NCBI RefSeq assembly: GCF_001423765.1
Contig: NZ_LMPG01000014.1
Span: 186,001-250,000 of the forward strand
Length of the DNA stretch: 64,000 nucleotides
Origin: Sphingomonas sp. Leaf343
GTDB taxonomy: Bacteria > Pseudomonadota > Alphaproteobacteria > Sphingomonadales > Sphingomonadaceae
Direction: 5' to 3'
The stretch's first letter is position 1, and each line of letters begins with the position of its first letter. A model generated the notes under the pieces. It was not told the origin of the DNA. It saw only the letters and a list, made by a program, of their open reading frames with translations, and ran no database searches. Both the position numbers and the translations under genes were made by a program. Below, in pieces: positions 28,209 to 36,704 of the stretch.

Positions 28209-30485
28209 GTGATCCGCTGGTTCCGCACCTCGTCCTCCGCCATCTTCGGCATCGCGCTCATGGTCGGTACCGTCGTCGCCTCGACCGGGATCGGCGAGGC
28301 CGCCGACCGCATGCTCGACACAGCCCGGTTCGACGTCGCGACGCGGCCCGCCAGCGGCCACGTCGCGATCGTCGAGATGGACGCCGCCAGCGTCGCCGCG
28401 ATCCGGCGATGGCCGTGGTCGCGGTCGCATTACGCACAGGTCGTCGATGCCTTGCGTCGGGCGGGCGCGGCGTCGATCGTCTTCGACGTCGACTTCTCGA
28501 CGGGCTCCGACGCGACCGGCGATGCCGCTTTTGCCGCGGCGCTCCGGCGCGCAGACGGCATCGTGACGCTGCCGACCTTCGGACAGCAGGCGGGCACCGG
28601 CAGTTTGCGGACGATCGACGCTCTGCCGATCCCGATGTTGCGGGGCACGACCTCGCTCGCCTCCGTCAGCATCGCGCCAGACAGCGACGGCGTGGTTCGC
28701 GCGATGCCGCTGGCGACCATGACGGCGGGCGTGCCGCGCCCGACCTTGTCCGCCTATATCGCCGGACGCTCCGGAGCCGCCGACCGGACCTTCCCGATCG
28801 ACATGGCAATCGATCCGGCGACGATCCCGCGGCTCAGCTTCGTCGCGGTCGAACGCGGCGGCTTCGACGCGGCAGCCGTGCGCGGGCGCAATATCCTGAT
28901 CGGCGCGACTGCGATCGAGATGGGCGACCGCTATGCCGTGCCGGTATGGGGCGTGCTGCCCGGTGTCGTCGTGCAGGCGCTGGCCGCGGAGACGCTGCTG
29001 CGAGGCGTACCCCTCGCCGGCGATGGGGCGTGGCCGATGCTGCTCGCCGCCCTGTTCGTGATCGCCATGCTTACGCGCCGGTCGTTGCGCGCCGTGCTCG
29101 GGACCGGATTTGCGGGCATGGTCGTGATCGGCGTTGCGGTGCTGATCGCACAACACCGGTTCGGCCACCTCTATCCGCTTGCGGGATCGCTCGCGTTGCT
29201 GGGGACGGCGATGGCCGGGGCAGCCGCCCGCCATGTCGCCGCCCGGTTCCAGTCGCAGCGCACCACCGACGAGGCCACCGGCCTGCCCAACCGCCACGCG
29301 CTTCCCGCTGCGACGCAAGGGTCGCTCATCGTCGCGCGGCTGGTGAATATCGACGGGCTGGCCGCGGTGCTGGATCGCCAGTCGCTGACCGATGCGGTCG
29401 TGCGGACCGCGGAGCGGCTGCGGCTGATGAGCGCCGACGCCATCGTGTACCGACTCGACCGGCATCATCTCGGCTTCGTCATGAAGGACGGATCGGATCC
29501 GGAGGCGCAGCTTCAGGGGCTGCGCGCGATCCTGCTCCAGCCGGTGGAGGTCGGTGGCCGGCGCATCGACGTTGCCGTCGCGGTCGGGCTGGCGGAGGAG
29601 GGCGATACCGAACGGCAGGTGGCCGATGCCATGCTTGCCGCCGATGCCGCCCAGCGTGACGGCGTGTTCTGGCGCCGCGCCGCGACCGATCTCGACCAGT
29701 TGGAGCGGCAGGCGTCGCTGATGGGCGAGCTGGACGATGCCCTCGCCGCCGGGCAGATCGACGTTTTCTACCAGCCCAAACTGTCGCTGGCGAAGGGCCG
29801 CCCGACCAGTGTCGAGGCGCTGGTCCGCTGGCGTCATTCCACGCGCGGCTTCGTCGGTCCCGACCTGTTCATCCCACTGGCGGAACAGACCGATCGCATC
29901 GCGCCGCTGACGCTGTATGTCGTAGAGCGCGTGCTGACGGATATCGCAACGTGGCGCGTGCTGGGCCATGATCTGGCCGCGGCGATCAACATTTCCGCCA
30001 AGCTGCTCTCCTCGGCGGCGTTCAACGCGGCGATCGAGCATCTGCTGGAGCGGTCCGGGGTCCCGACATCGCTGCTGATCTTCGAGGTCACCGAATCGGC
30101 GGCGATGTCGAACCCGGATCAGGCGGTGGCGGCGCTGCGCCGATACCGTGAACTGGGCATCGCCGTATCGATGGACGATTACGGCACCGGCCAGTCGACG
30201 CTTACCTATCTGCGCCAGTTGCCGCTCAACGAGCTGAAGATCGACCGCAGCTTCGTGCAGTTCGCGCATCGGAACCGCAACGACGCGGTCCTGGTCCGCT
30301 CGACGATCGACCTCGCGCACGACCTCGGCCTGACCGTCGTCGCCGAAGGGGTCGAGGACGCGGAATGTCTGGAATTCCTGCGCGCCGCGGGATGCGACCT
30401 GATCCAGGGCTATTTCATCAGCCGCCCGGTATCGCTCGACGGGCTGCTGACCTTCATGGACGCCCGCGACGCGCAGGCGGCCTGA
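28209..30485 (+). CDS. CHASE2-GGDEF-EAL membrane protein, predicted c-di-GMP phosphodiesterase
   Basis: A 758-residue inner-membrane signalling protein. An N-terminal helix leads to a periplasmic CHASE2 sensor (about 30-275; VAIVEMDAASVAAIRRWPW), then three membrane helices (about 275-340). The GGDEF domain (about 350-490) starts DEATGLPNRHAL but its active loop is replaced (LDRHHLGFV), so it should not make c-di-GMP. The EAL domain is intact: E536-A-L, FEVTES, MDDYGTGQSTL, LKIDRSFV and VVAEGVED. It is predicted to degrade c-di-GMP in response to a periplasmic signal. In an operon with the TpsB-like gene and divergent from the FecR protein. Confidence 0.9.
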   Translation: MIRWFRTSSSAIFGIALMVGTVVASTGIGEAADRMLDTARFDVATRPASGHVAIVEMDAASVAAIRRWPWSRSHYAQVVDALRRAGAASIVFDVDFSTGSDATGDAAFAAALRRADGIVTLPTFGQQAGTGSLRTIDALPIPMLRGTTSLASVSIAPDSDGVVRAMPLATMTAGVPRPTLSAYIAGRSGAADRTFPIDMAIDPATIPRLSFVAVERGGFDAAAVRGRNILIGATAIEMGDRYAVPVWGVLPGVVVQALAAETLLRGVPLAGDGAWPMLLAALFVIAMLTRRSLRAVLGTGFAGMVVIGVAVLIAQHRFGHLYPLAGSLALLGTAMAGAAARHVAARFQSQRTTDEATGLPNRHALPAATQGSLIVARLVNIDGLAAVLDRQSLTDAVVRTAERLRLMSADAIVYRLDRHHLGFVMKDGSDPEAQLQGLRAILLQPVEVGGRRIDVAVAVGLAEEGDTERQVADAMLAADAAQRDGVFWRRAATDLDQLERQASLMGELDDALAAGQIDVFYQPKLSLAKGRPTSVEALVRWRHSTRGFVGPDLFIPLAEQTDRIAPLTLYVVERVLTDIATWRVLGHDLAAAINISAKLLSSAAFNAAIEHLLERSGVPTSLLIFEVTESAAMSNPDQAVAALRRYRELGIAVSMDDYGTGQSTLTYLRQLPLNELKIDRSFVQFAHRNRNDAVLVRSTIDLAHDLGLTVVAEGVEDAECLEFLRAAGCDLIQGYFISRPVSLDGLLTFMDARDAQAA

Positions 30486-30528
30486 CGACGATGGGGAACG
30501 CCAGGATGCCGGCGCTCCCCCCTCATTC

Positions 30529-33126
30529 CTACATTCCCAGCCACGCCTGCGTGCCGGGCCGCAGCTTCTCGGCCGCCGCCTTGCGCACGCCGATCAGCTG
30601 GATCGTTTGCTGCGCGGGCTTGCGTGCCGGCTCGGGCAGGTACTTGTCGGCATAAGCCTGGATCTTGCCCGGCATCGCCGGATCGTTCGATCCGCCGCCC
30701 AGACCGGCGACATAGCCGCCGCGCTGGCTCTGCTCGACGAAGCTCTCGACCAGCTCGCGGTTGGCGATAGCCCAGTCGAACGCCATATCCGGATGCCGCC
30801 CCGCGACCGATCGCAACAGGCTGGCCTTCTGCGGCGGCGTCAGCGCGTCGGTCTTGATGAGGTCCAGCGCGCGCTGACCGATGGCCGGATCGCGCGCCGC
30901 ACCTAGCAGCGAGACGTAGCGGTTCTTCACCACCGGCGACCGCTCCGCCTGCATCAGCTTCAGCAACTGGTCCCACTCCGCCGACGTGGCGTTGATGGCA
31001 TAGGTCGACAGGATCGGCTGGCGGATCGACGCCGGGATCGCGGTGGGATTGGTCGCCAGCTGCCCGACATAGCTGCGCGCCCGCGCCACGACCATCGGAT
31101 CGCCATTCGATCCCAGCCGCCCGACCAGCGTCTCGCGCAGGTTATTCGCCAGCGGCTCCTCGCCCGGGCGCGCCTCGAACCCGATTCGCGCCAGCACCGG
31201 CGACAGCATCGCGTTGGTTCTGGTACGCAGCGGCTGCTCCAGCGGAGTCTGGTCGAACAGCCCGGTCAGGGTGCCCAGCTTCGACGCGACGACCGACCAT
31301 TCCAGCGGATCGGAGCCGGCATTCACCCGGTCCTGCACCGCGAAATAGCGCGTCAGGTTCTGATATCCTCCGAGCGCCAGCCCGAAGTCGTCGCCCAGAG
31401 TACCGACCCGGTCCTCAAGCGTCAGCTTCGCATAGTCGCGCACGATCGCGGCGTGCCCGGCATCGTCGTACAGGACGCGCGTGTAGCTGCCCTTGCCGCG
31501 GTTGAGGACGATCGTGCCGCAACCCTTGATCTTCACCGGCGTCACCTGCGCGCCCGAAACGACGGCGCTGGTGCTACCGCCGCCGACGGTCGCAACGACC
31601 AGCGGCACGTGCCAAGTCTGCGCGGTTTTGGAGGGCGCATCCAGGCCATAGCGGCCCTGCGACAACGATACCGTCGTCACGCCTCCGGCGCAGCGGGCAC
31701 CTGTCATCGTCACCAGCGGCACACCACCCTGCAACGTGAAATCGTGCGCGATCTTCGTCACGTCCCGACCCGCCGCGGCCGACAACTCGGTCCAGAGCTG
31801 GTCGGTGACGGTGTTGCCGTATTTGTACTTTGCCATGTAGGTGCGGATGCCGGCACGGAACTTCACCTCGCCGAGCGTCGATTCCATCATGCCGATGACG
31901 GCCTGGCCCTTGGAGTAGGTGATGCCGTCGAATGCCTGGCCGATCTCGTCGACGGTCTGGACGTGGCGGATGATCGGGTGCGTCGCCGCCGTCGCGTCGA
32001 GCTGCATCGCACCCTCGCGCTCATAGGCGACGGCGACCGCATCGGCCTTCCACGTCGGGTTCAGTACGCTGGTGGCCTTCCCCTCCATCCAGCTCGCGAA
32101 GCCCTCGTTCAGCCACAGGTCGTCCCACCACTCCATCGTGACCAGATCGCCGAACCACTGGTGCGCCATCTCGTGCGCGACGACGCTGTGCACCTGCTGA
32201 CGACCGCTTTCGGCGGTTCGCGCCGCATCGAACAACAGGGTCGGCTCGAAATAGAAGATCGCACCCCAATTCTCCATCGCACCGAAGAACTGGCTGGAGC
32301 CGGGGCCGGCGATCATGTCCATCTTGGGCAGCGGATAGGGCTGACCGAAATAATCGTTGTAATAGGCCAGCAGCCGCTTCGCCGCGCCCAGGGCGTAATC
32401 GCCCTGATCGACCACGCCCTTGCGCGTGATGACGCCGATCTCGACCGGCCCCGCCTTCACCGCCTTGCGGTCGACCTCGCCCATGCCCAGAAACAGCAGA
32501 TAGCTCGACATCAGCGGCGTCTCGCCGAACTTGTAGAGCTGCGATCCGTCCGCCTGCTTCGTCACGGTCGTGACGGGCGTGTTGGAATAGGCGAGCTGGC
32601 CCGCCGGCGCAGTGGTCGTGACGCGAAAGCGCGCCTTGAACGACGGCTCGTCCCACATCGGCGCGAACTTGCGCGCATCGGGAGCCTCGAACTGGGTCGC
32701 CAGCATCCGCGCCGGCGTGCCGTCCGCATTGCTGTAGTCGATCGCGAAGAAACCGGATGCCGACTGGCTGATCTTGCCCGTCCACTGGAACGCCACGGCA
32801 TGGCGACCCACCGTCGCCGGTGCCGACAGCGTCAGGGTCAGCGTTTGCGCATCCTTGTCGAGGGCGATCTTCGCGGGCTTGCCGTCGAAGGTCGCGCTGG
32901 TCACGTCGAGATCGGCGGCGTTCAGCACGATCGTGCGGGTCGCTTCCCGCACGTCGACGGTGACCGTCTCCGCCCCCGAGAAGGTCAGCGTCTTCGCGTC
33001 CGGCCGCACGCTGATGTCGTAAAGAACGGGCACCACGTTGCGCGGCAATTGCCCTGATGACGTAGCGGCGGCGAGTGCCGGCACGGAAACGGTAAGTGAC
33101 AGCAGGGCTGCGGCGGCGAGCTTCAT
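30529..33126 (-). CDS. M1-family aminopeptidase, exported
   Basis: An 865-residue zinc aminopeptidase. I start it at MKLAAAALLSLTVSVPALA, a clean signal peptide, not at an upstream ATG 45 bases earlier. It carries the full M1 set: GAMENWGAIFYFE for the substrate amine, HEMAHQWFGDLVTMEWWDDL with the third Glu in WLNEGFA, and the ERAP-like C-terminal helical domain (about 520-865). It should release N-terminal residues from peptides in the periplasm and so supply amino acids. It converges on the CHASE2-EAL gene and is divergent from the nitronate-monooxygenase gene. Confidence 0.96.
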   Translation of the reverse strand: MKLAAAALLSLTVSVPALAAATSSGQLPRNVVPVLYDISVRPDAKTLTFSGAETVTVDVREATRTIVLNAADLDVTSATFDGKPAKIALDKDAQTLTLTLSAPATVGRHAVAFQWTGKISQSASGFFAIDYSNADGTPARMLATQFEAPDARKFAPMWDEPSFKARFRVTTTAPAGQLAYSNTPVTTVTKQADGSQLYKFGETPLMSSYLLFLGMGEVDRKAVKAGPVEIGVITRKGVVDQGDYALGAAKRLLAYYNDYFGQPYPLPKMDMIAGPGSSQFFGAMENWGAIFYFEPTLLFDAARTAESGRQQVHSVVAHEMAHQWFGDLVTMEWWDDLWLNEGFASWMEGKATSVLNPTWKADAVAVAYEREGAMQLDATAATHPIIRHVQTVDEIGQAFDGITYSKGQAVIGMMESTLGEVKFRAGIRTYMAKYKYGNTVTDQLWTELSAAAGRDVTKIAHDFTLQGGVPLVTMTGARCAGGVTTVSLSQGRYGLDAPSKTAQTWHVPLVVATVGGGSTSAVVSGAQVTPVKIKGCGTIVLNRGKGSYTRVLYDDAGHAAIVRDYAKLTLEDRVGTLGDDFGLALGGYQNLTRYFAVQDRVNAGSDPLEWSVVASKLGTLTGLFDQTPLEQPLRTRTNAMLSPVLARIGFEARPGEEPLANNLRETLVGRLGSNGDPMVVARARSYVGQLATNPTAIPASIRQPILSTYAINATSAEWDQLLKLMQAERSPVVKNRYVSLLGAARDPAIGQRALDLIKTDALTPPQKASLLRSVAGRHPDMAFDWAIANRELVESFVEQSQRGGYVAGLGGGSNDPAMPGKIQAYADKYLPEPARKPAQQTIQLIGVRKAAAEKLRPGTQAWLGM

Positions 33127-33234
33127 GGAAGAGAATCCCCTGTTCAGTGTATGGTGCACGTCATACGCCATCCCCGAACGGTTTCAACGTGCGGTCGCTG
33201 GACAGCGTCGTTTCGTCCCGCCAAGGTTTACGGC

Positions 33235-34203
33235 ATGACGCTTCCAGCCCTGTTCGATCGCCTCCGCCTGCCCGTCATCGGCTCGCCGTTGTTCATCATC
33301 TCCGGCCCGGAACTGGTGATCGCCCAGTGCAAGGCGGGGATCGTCGGCTCGTTTCCGGCACTCAACGCCCGCCCCTCCGCGATGCTCGACGAATGGCTGC
33401 ACCGGATCACCGAGGAATTGGCCGCGTACAATCGCGCCAATCCCGATGCCCCGGCCGCGCCGTTCGCGGTGAACCAGATCGTCCACCGTTCCAACGACCG
33501 GCTGGAGGCCGATCTCGTCACCTGCGCCAAGTGGCAGGTGCCGATCGTCATCACCTCGCTGGGCGCACGGGAGGACCTGAACGCCGCCGTCCACGGCTGG
33601 GGCGGCATCACGCTGCACGACGTCATCGACGACACCTTCGCGCGCAAGGCAGTCGACAAGGGTGCCGACGGCCTGATCGCGGTGGCGGCGGGCGCGGGCG
33701 GCCATGCCGGGCGGCAGTCGCCCTTCGCGCTGATCCAGGAAATCCGCCAATGGTTCGACGGACCGCTCGCGCTGTCCGGGTCGATCGCGAACGGTGGTGC
33801 CATTCTGGCGGCGCAGGCGCTGGGCGCGGACCTCGCCTATATCGGATCCGCCTTCATCGCGACCGACGAGGCGAATGCCGACGCCGCCTACAAGCAGGGC
33901 GTGGTCGACGGCCGGGCCAAGGACATCGTCTATTCCAGCCTGTTCACCGGCGTGCATGGCAATTACCTGCGCGGTTCGATCGTCGCCGCAGGGCTGGACC
34001 CCGATGCCTTGCCGGAGGGCGACTACAGGACGATGAACTTCGGCCAGACCAATGGCGGCGAAGGCAGCAAGGCCAAGGCGTGGCGCGACATCTGGGGATC
34101 GGGACAGGGTATCGGCGTCATCGATTCCGTCGAGCCGGTCGCGGCCCGGGTCGCGCGGATGCAGGCGGAGTATCAGGCGGCAAGGGCGCGACTGGCCTTG
34201 TAG
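33235..34203 (+). CDS. Nitronate-monooxygenase-like FMN protein
   Basis: A 322-residue TIM-barrel flavoprotein of the 2-nitropropane-dioxygenase/nitronate-monooxygenase family, also related to the FMN-dependent enoyl reductase FabK. FMN-binding parts: SPLFIISGPELVIAQCKAGI near the start, GADGLIAVAAGAGGHAGRQ (with the usual GGHxG) and LSGSIANGGAILAAQALGAD, then IGSAFIATDEA. AAGG precedes the ATG at 33235. The substrate is probably a nitronate produced endogenously or taken up, but these enzymes are often misnamed. Single gene. Confidence 0.9.
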   Translation: MTLPALFDRLRLPVIGSPLFIISGPELVIAQCKAGIVGSFPALNARPSAMLDEWLHRITEELAAYNRANPDAPAAPFAVNQIVHRSNDRLEADLVTCAKWQVPIVITSLGAREDLNAAVHGWGGITLHDVIDDTFARKAVDKGADGLIAVAAGAGGHAGRQSPFALIQEIRQWFDGPLALSGSIANGGAILAAQALGADLAYIGSAFIATDEANADAAYKQGVVDGRAKDIVYSSLFTGVHGNYLRGSIVAAGLDPDALPEGDYRTMNFGQTNGGEGSKAKAWRDIWGSGQGIGVIDSVEPVAARVARMQAEYQAARARLAL

Positions 34204-34228
34204 GCGCGGACCGTCGCAGCCCCCCGTC

Positions 34229-34693
34229 CTAGAACGACGCAGCCAGTCGTCGCTGCAACGAATGGACGCCGCAGGAAACGGCAGGCGGGTCCGGTGACAG
34301 CGTCCGGTCCATCGCCGCCGCCCGCCGGTGCAGCGCGGCACTCGACGCGATCAACCGCCCGGCACGCGGCGGCAGCGTGGCGGCGACATCGGCGTCATAG
34401 GCCGGAGCCTCACCCAGCCGGCGCGACGGGTCGGAGGCGGCGCGCCGGCTGATCTCGCCCGCGTCCACCGCGCGCTGCGTCATCAGCCACGCGATGACGT
34501 GCATCAGCCGGGTCGTCACCTTCAGCGACTCGCAGGAGAAGGTCACGCGGGCGAACGGATCGAGCGCCTCCCGTTCGGCGCGGCCGGCCTCATCGAAATA
34601 GGCGCGTGCCTCGTCCGCCAGCAGCATAGCATCGGTATAGAGCGCATCGACGAAACGACGGTCGAGGCGCGAATCGGTCACGGTCCGGGTCAT
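34229..34693 (-). CDS. DUF1465-family protein
   Basis: A 154-residue soluble, largely helical protein starting MTRTVTDSRLDRRFVDALY. The features FARVTFSCESLKVTTRLMHVIAWLMTQRAV are what I know from the alphaproteobacterial DUF1465 family, whose role is not established; an association with cell-cycle control has been suggested. It converges on the nitronate-monooxygenase gene (25-base gap), and lies just downstream of the YdcH-like gene on the same strand, so the two may be cotranscribed. Confidence 0.8.
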   Translation of the reverse strand: MTRTVTDSRLDRRFVDALYTDAMLLADEARAYFDEAGRAEREALDPFARVTFSCESLKVTTRLMHVIAWLMTQRAVDAGEISRRAASDPSRRLGEAPAYDADVAATLPPRAGRLIASSAALHRRAAAMDRTLSPDPPAVSCGVHSLQRRLAASF

Positions 34694-34765
34694 GATGGCC
34701 ACGTTACACGGCGGAAAGATTCCGGCCACCGGCTACGGACGACACGGCTGTCCCAATGTCGTTCG

Positions 34766-34963
34766 TTAAGCAATTATGTCGGGGACGAGCTGATCTTCCA
34801 GCATCGCGATCTCGTCCCGCAGGCGTAGCTTGCGCTTCTTGAAGCGGGCCAGTTGCAGCTGATCGGGCACGGCCACCGTTCCCAGTGCGGCGATCGCGGC
34901 ATCCAGATCGCGATGCTCCTGTCGCAGCACGTCCCGTCTGGCGATCAGTTGCGTATCGTCCAT
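34766..34963 (-). CDS. YdcH/DUF465 small helical protein (copy 1)
   Basis: A 65-residue protein. The ATG at 34963 (MDDTQLIARRDVLRQEHRDL) is preceded by GGGGA at good spacing, so I prefer it over an in-frame TTG 12 bases upstream. DUF465 marks: HRDLDAAIAAL, the QLARFKKRKLRLRDEIAMLE helix that ends most YdcH-like proteins. It should form a short antiparallel coiled coil. Function is unknown. A second, shorter copy lies back-to-back at 35134. Confidence 0.85.
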   Translation of the reverse strand: MDDTQLIARRDVLRQEHRDLDAAIAALGTVAVPDQLQLARFKKRKLRLRDEIAMLEDQLVPDIIA

Positions 34964-35079
34964 ATGCGTCCCCAACCCCGGTCACTCCCGCCCCCCTGTA
35001 GCGGAAAAGCAGAGCGTGCAAACGGTCGACGGATGATCGCGCACGGAACATCGCAAACGGTTTCGATCGCATGGCGACA

Positions 35080-35099
35080 AAACCATCTTCGCATGGTTT
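35080..35099. promoter_or_regulatory. Palindrome between the divergent YdcH-like genes
   Basis: AAACCAT (35080-35086) and ATGGTTT (35093-35099) are perfect inverted copies around CTTCGC. It lies 34 bases before the second YdcH-like ATG, where an operator or transcript hairpin would act. No regulator is identified. Confidence 0.35.
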
Positions 35100-35133
35100 A
35101 CTCCGTCCCCCGTTAGCAAAGGAGACCCTGCCC

Positions 35134-35292
35134 ATGCAGTCGACCGCGCATCAGACAGCCCTTGAGGGCAAGCACGCCACGCTCGACCGGCGCATCGCCG
35201 AGGAAGAGCATCGGCCGCTTCCCGATGCTGTGACGCTGGCCGCGCTCAAGAAGCAGAAGTTGAAGCTGAAGGAAGAGATCGCCGGCCTGTAG
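35134..35292 (+). CDS. YdcH/DUF465 small helical protein (copy 2)
   Basis: A 52-residue protein with GGAGA nine bases before its ATG. It carries HATLDRRIAEEE and the family helix TLAALKKQKLKLKEEIAGL, which ends the chain. It is a paralogue of the 65-residue protein encoded on the other strand 170 bases away, and shorter by about 13 residues at the C-terminus. Both are expected to be small coiled-coil proteins; no function is known. Confidence 0.85.
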   Translation: MQSTAHQTALEGKHATLDRRIAEEEHRPLPDAVTLAALKKQKLKLKEEIAGL

Positions 35293-35322
35293 GGTCCGGG
35301 CCGATGGACCGCTGCGCCGCCC

Positions 35323-35706
35323 TCAGCGGCGGGGCAGCGGTTTGGCGAAGAGCGGCACCGGGGCCGACCCGCCCACGGGCTTGCGGGCAAGCTGCGGATC
35401 GATGGTCTGGTCGAGCGCAATGCCCAGACGACCCTCGGCACACCACGCAACCTTGCCAGTCACTTCGCCGATCCCGCGCATTTCCAGCCATACCACCGTC
35501 CCGGTCGCGACCCGCGTCGGATGTTCGGCCATCAGGCCACCCGCCGACAGGTTGCGGATGCGGACCTCGGATACCGCGGCATCGTCACCGACCCGCATAT
35601 GTGCGCTCAGCAACAGGCTGTCGCGCTGCCGTTGCCGCGCATCCGTGTCGCCACTCAACGGCGCGTCCGGCTCCGCCTCGTTCCAGCCGCGTGAGATGCC
35701 GTCCAT
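35323..35706 (-). CDS. PilZ-domain protein (probable c-di-GMP receptor)
   Basis: A 127-residue protein with the two PilZ landmarks: an arginine-rich stretch RQRQRDSLLL (about residues 25-34) and IRNLSAGGLMAEH (about 49-61), the (D/N)xSxxG motif. The spacing and order fit c-di-GMP binding. The PilZ beta-barrel follows (GTVVWLEMRGIGEVTGKVAW). It is a single-domain protein next to dksA on the same strand, after the dksA terminator. It may tie c-di-GMP to motility or cell-surface changes; partner unknown. Confidence 0.82.
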   Translation of the reverse strand: MDGISRGWNEAEPDAPLSGDTDARQRQRDSLLLSAHMRVGDDAAVSEVRIRNLSAGGLMAEHPTRVATGTVVWLEMRGIGEVTGKVAWCAEGRLGIALDQTIDPQLARKPVGGSAPVPLFAKPLPRR

Positions 35707-35795
35707 AGCGTTAAGCGCCCGTATAACCTGTCCGGGTGCCCGCGTAGCGCGACGAAAGTCGCCAAATCCTTAAAATCGCCGGGCACCGGACAGCC

Positions 35796-35815
35796 AAACG
35801 TCCCGATCCGGGACG
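35796..35815 (-). terminator. Intrinsic terminator of dksA
   Basis: On the minus strand CGTCCCG (35809-35815) and CGGGACG (35799-35805) form a perfect 7-bp stem with loop GAT, followed by TTT. It starts five bases after the dksA stop codon. Confidence 0.65.
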
Positions 35816-35820
35816 CCGCC

Positions 35821-36282
35821 TCAATCCTCGCGCGACACCTTTTCGTTGCGCTCGTGGCGCTCCTGCGCCTCGACGGTCATCGTCGCGATCGGCCGCGCCT
35901 CCAGCCTGCCCAGGCTGATCGGCTCGCCGGTGACTTCGCAATAACCGTACTCGCCCTCGTCGATCCGGCGAATCGCCGCGTCGATCTTGCTGATGAGCTT
36001 GCGCTGCCGATCCCGCGTCCGCAATTCGATCGACCAGTCGGTTTCGCTCGACGCGCGGTCCGTCAGGTCCGCCTCCCGCAGCGAGTCGACCTGAAGCTGC
36101 GACAGCGTCCCTTGCGCCTCGAGCAGGATCGCCTCTTTCCAGCGCAGCAATTTGTCACGGAAATAGGCCTGCTGACGCAGGCTCATGAACGGCTCGTCGG
36201 CCGTGGGTCTGTAGCCGTCGGCATCGTTCGCCGCGCCCAGACCGGAGGGAAGCTCATCCACGCGATTCAACACGGTCGCCAT
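35821..36282 (-). CDS. dksA: DksA-type RNA polymerase regulator
   Basis: A 153-residue transcription factor that enters the RNA polymerase secondary channel and, with ppGpp, adjusts rRNA and stress gene transcription. The coiled-coil tip has the active D72-L-T-D75-R-A77 pattern. The C-terminal globular part reads GYCEVTGEPISLGRL with Cys115 as the only cysteine; the four-cysteine zinc finger of E. coli DksA is thus reduced, as in other alphaproteobacteria. The start MATVLNRVDELP is chosen for length; a promoter (36358-36386) lies 76 bases upstream, and a terminator follows. Confidence 0.93.
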   Translation of the reverse strand: MATVLNRVDELPSGLGAANDADGYRPTADEPFMSLRQQAYFRDKLLRWKEAILLEAQGTLSQLQVDSLREADLTDRASSETDWSIELRTRDRQRKLISKIDAAIRRIDEGEYGYCEVTGEPISLGRLEARPIATMTVEAQERHERNEKVSRED

Positions 36283-36357
36283 GCCCCACTCTCCATCGAT
36301 CCCGTCTCCGCGGCATCTTTGCTCGCGGCGATCGGGTCGCCCCCAAATCGTTGAGCG

Positions 36358-36386
36358 CCTATAGTAGCGGATCGGGCGGCTCACAA
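36358..36386 (-). promoter_or_regulatory. Probable dksA promoter
   Basis: On the minus strand TTGTGA (36386-36381) and TATAGG (36363-36358) are 17 bases apart, 4 of 6 matches each to the sigma-70 consensus. The dksA ATG is 76 bases downstream of the -10 element. Confidence 0.5.
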
Positions 36387-36704
36387 GCGAACGATGCGCG
36401 ATCCAAGTTCGTGTTTTTTAACGCATGTGATGGGAAAACGACCGTCGTCCGGGCACGCATCGGGCCGACACCGGTCCCAGCCGACCTGTATCCCCGACCT
36501 GTATCCCCGACTTGTATCAATGTGGCACGTTAACGCTGCCCGGCATTCCGCGCGGTCGTTCCCCGGCGCAAAGAGCCGATGAATCGTGGTTAACGCGGTT
36601 GCACTTAACATTTTGTTGGCCCCCTAAAGCCCACAGCGGATTGGTGCGCTGCGTCCCGGGGAGTCGGGGCGTGGAGGCGACGCAAACGGGAAAGCGACCG
36701 AACT
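36387..36704. other. Intergenic region upstream of the Ser/Gly-repeat gene
   Basis: Just over 300 bases between the dksA promoter and the start of the PEP-CTERM-type gene, with no credible gene. It is noticeably AT-richer than its surroundings in places (TTTTTTAACG, CACTTAACATTTTGTTGG), as expected for a promoter region. It contains a 13-bp tandem repeat (36482-36520). Confidence 0.6.
36482..36520. repeat. 13-bp tandem repeat
   Basis: CGACCTGTATCCC occurs exactly at 36482-36494 and 36495-36507, and a third copy with three changes (CGACTTGTATCAA) follows at 36508-36520. It is about 190 bases upstream of the Ser/Gly-repeat protein. It may be a factor-binding array or slippage product. Confidence 0.75.

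Noticed and set aside
27990..30320. 776-codon open frame antisense to CHASE2-EAL
   Set aside because: No domain; high Arg/His/Gln content of a shadow frame.
30493..30520. Hairpin GGGGAACGCC/GGCGCTCCCC between convergent genes as terminator
   Set aside because: One mismatch and no T-tract on either strand; too weak to list.
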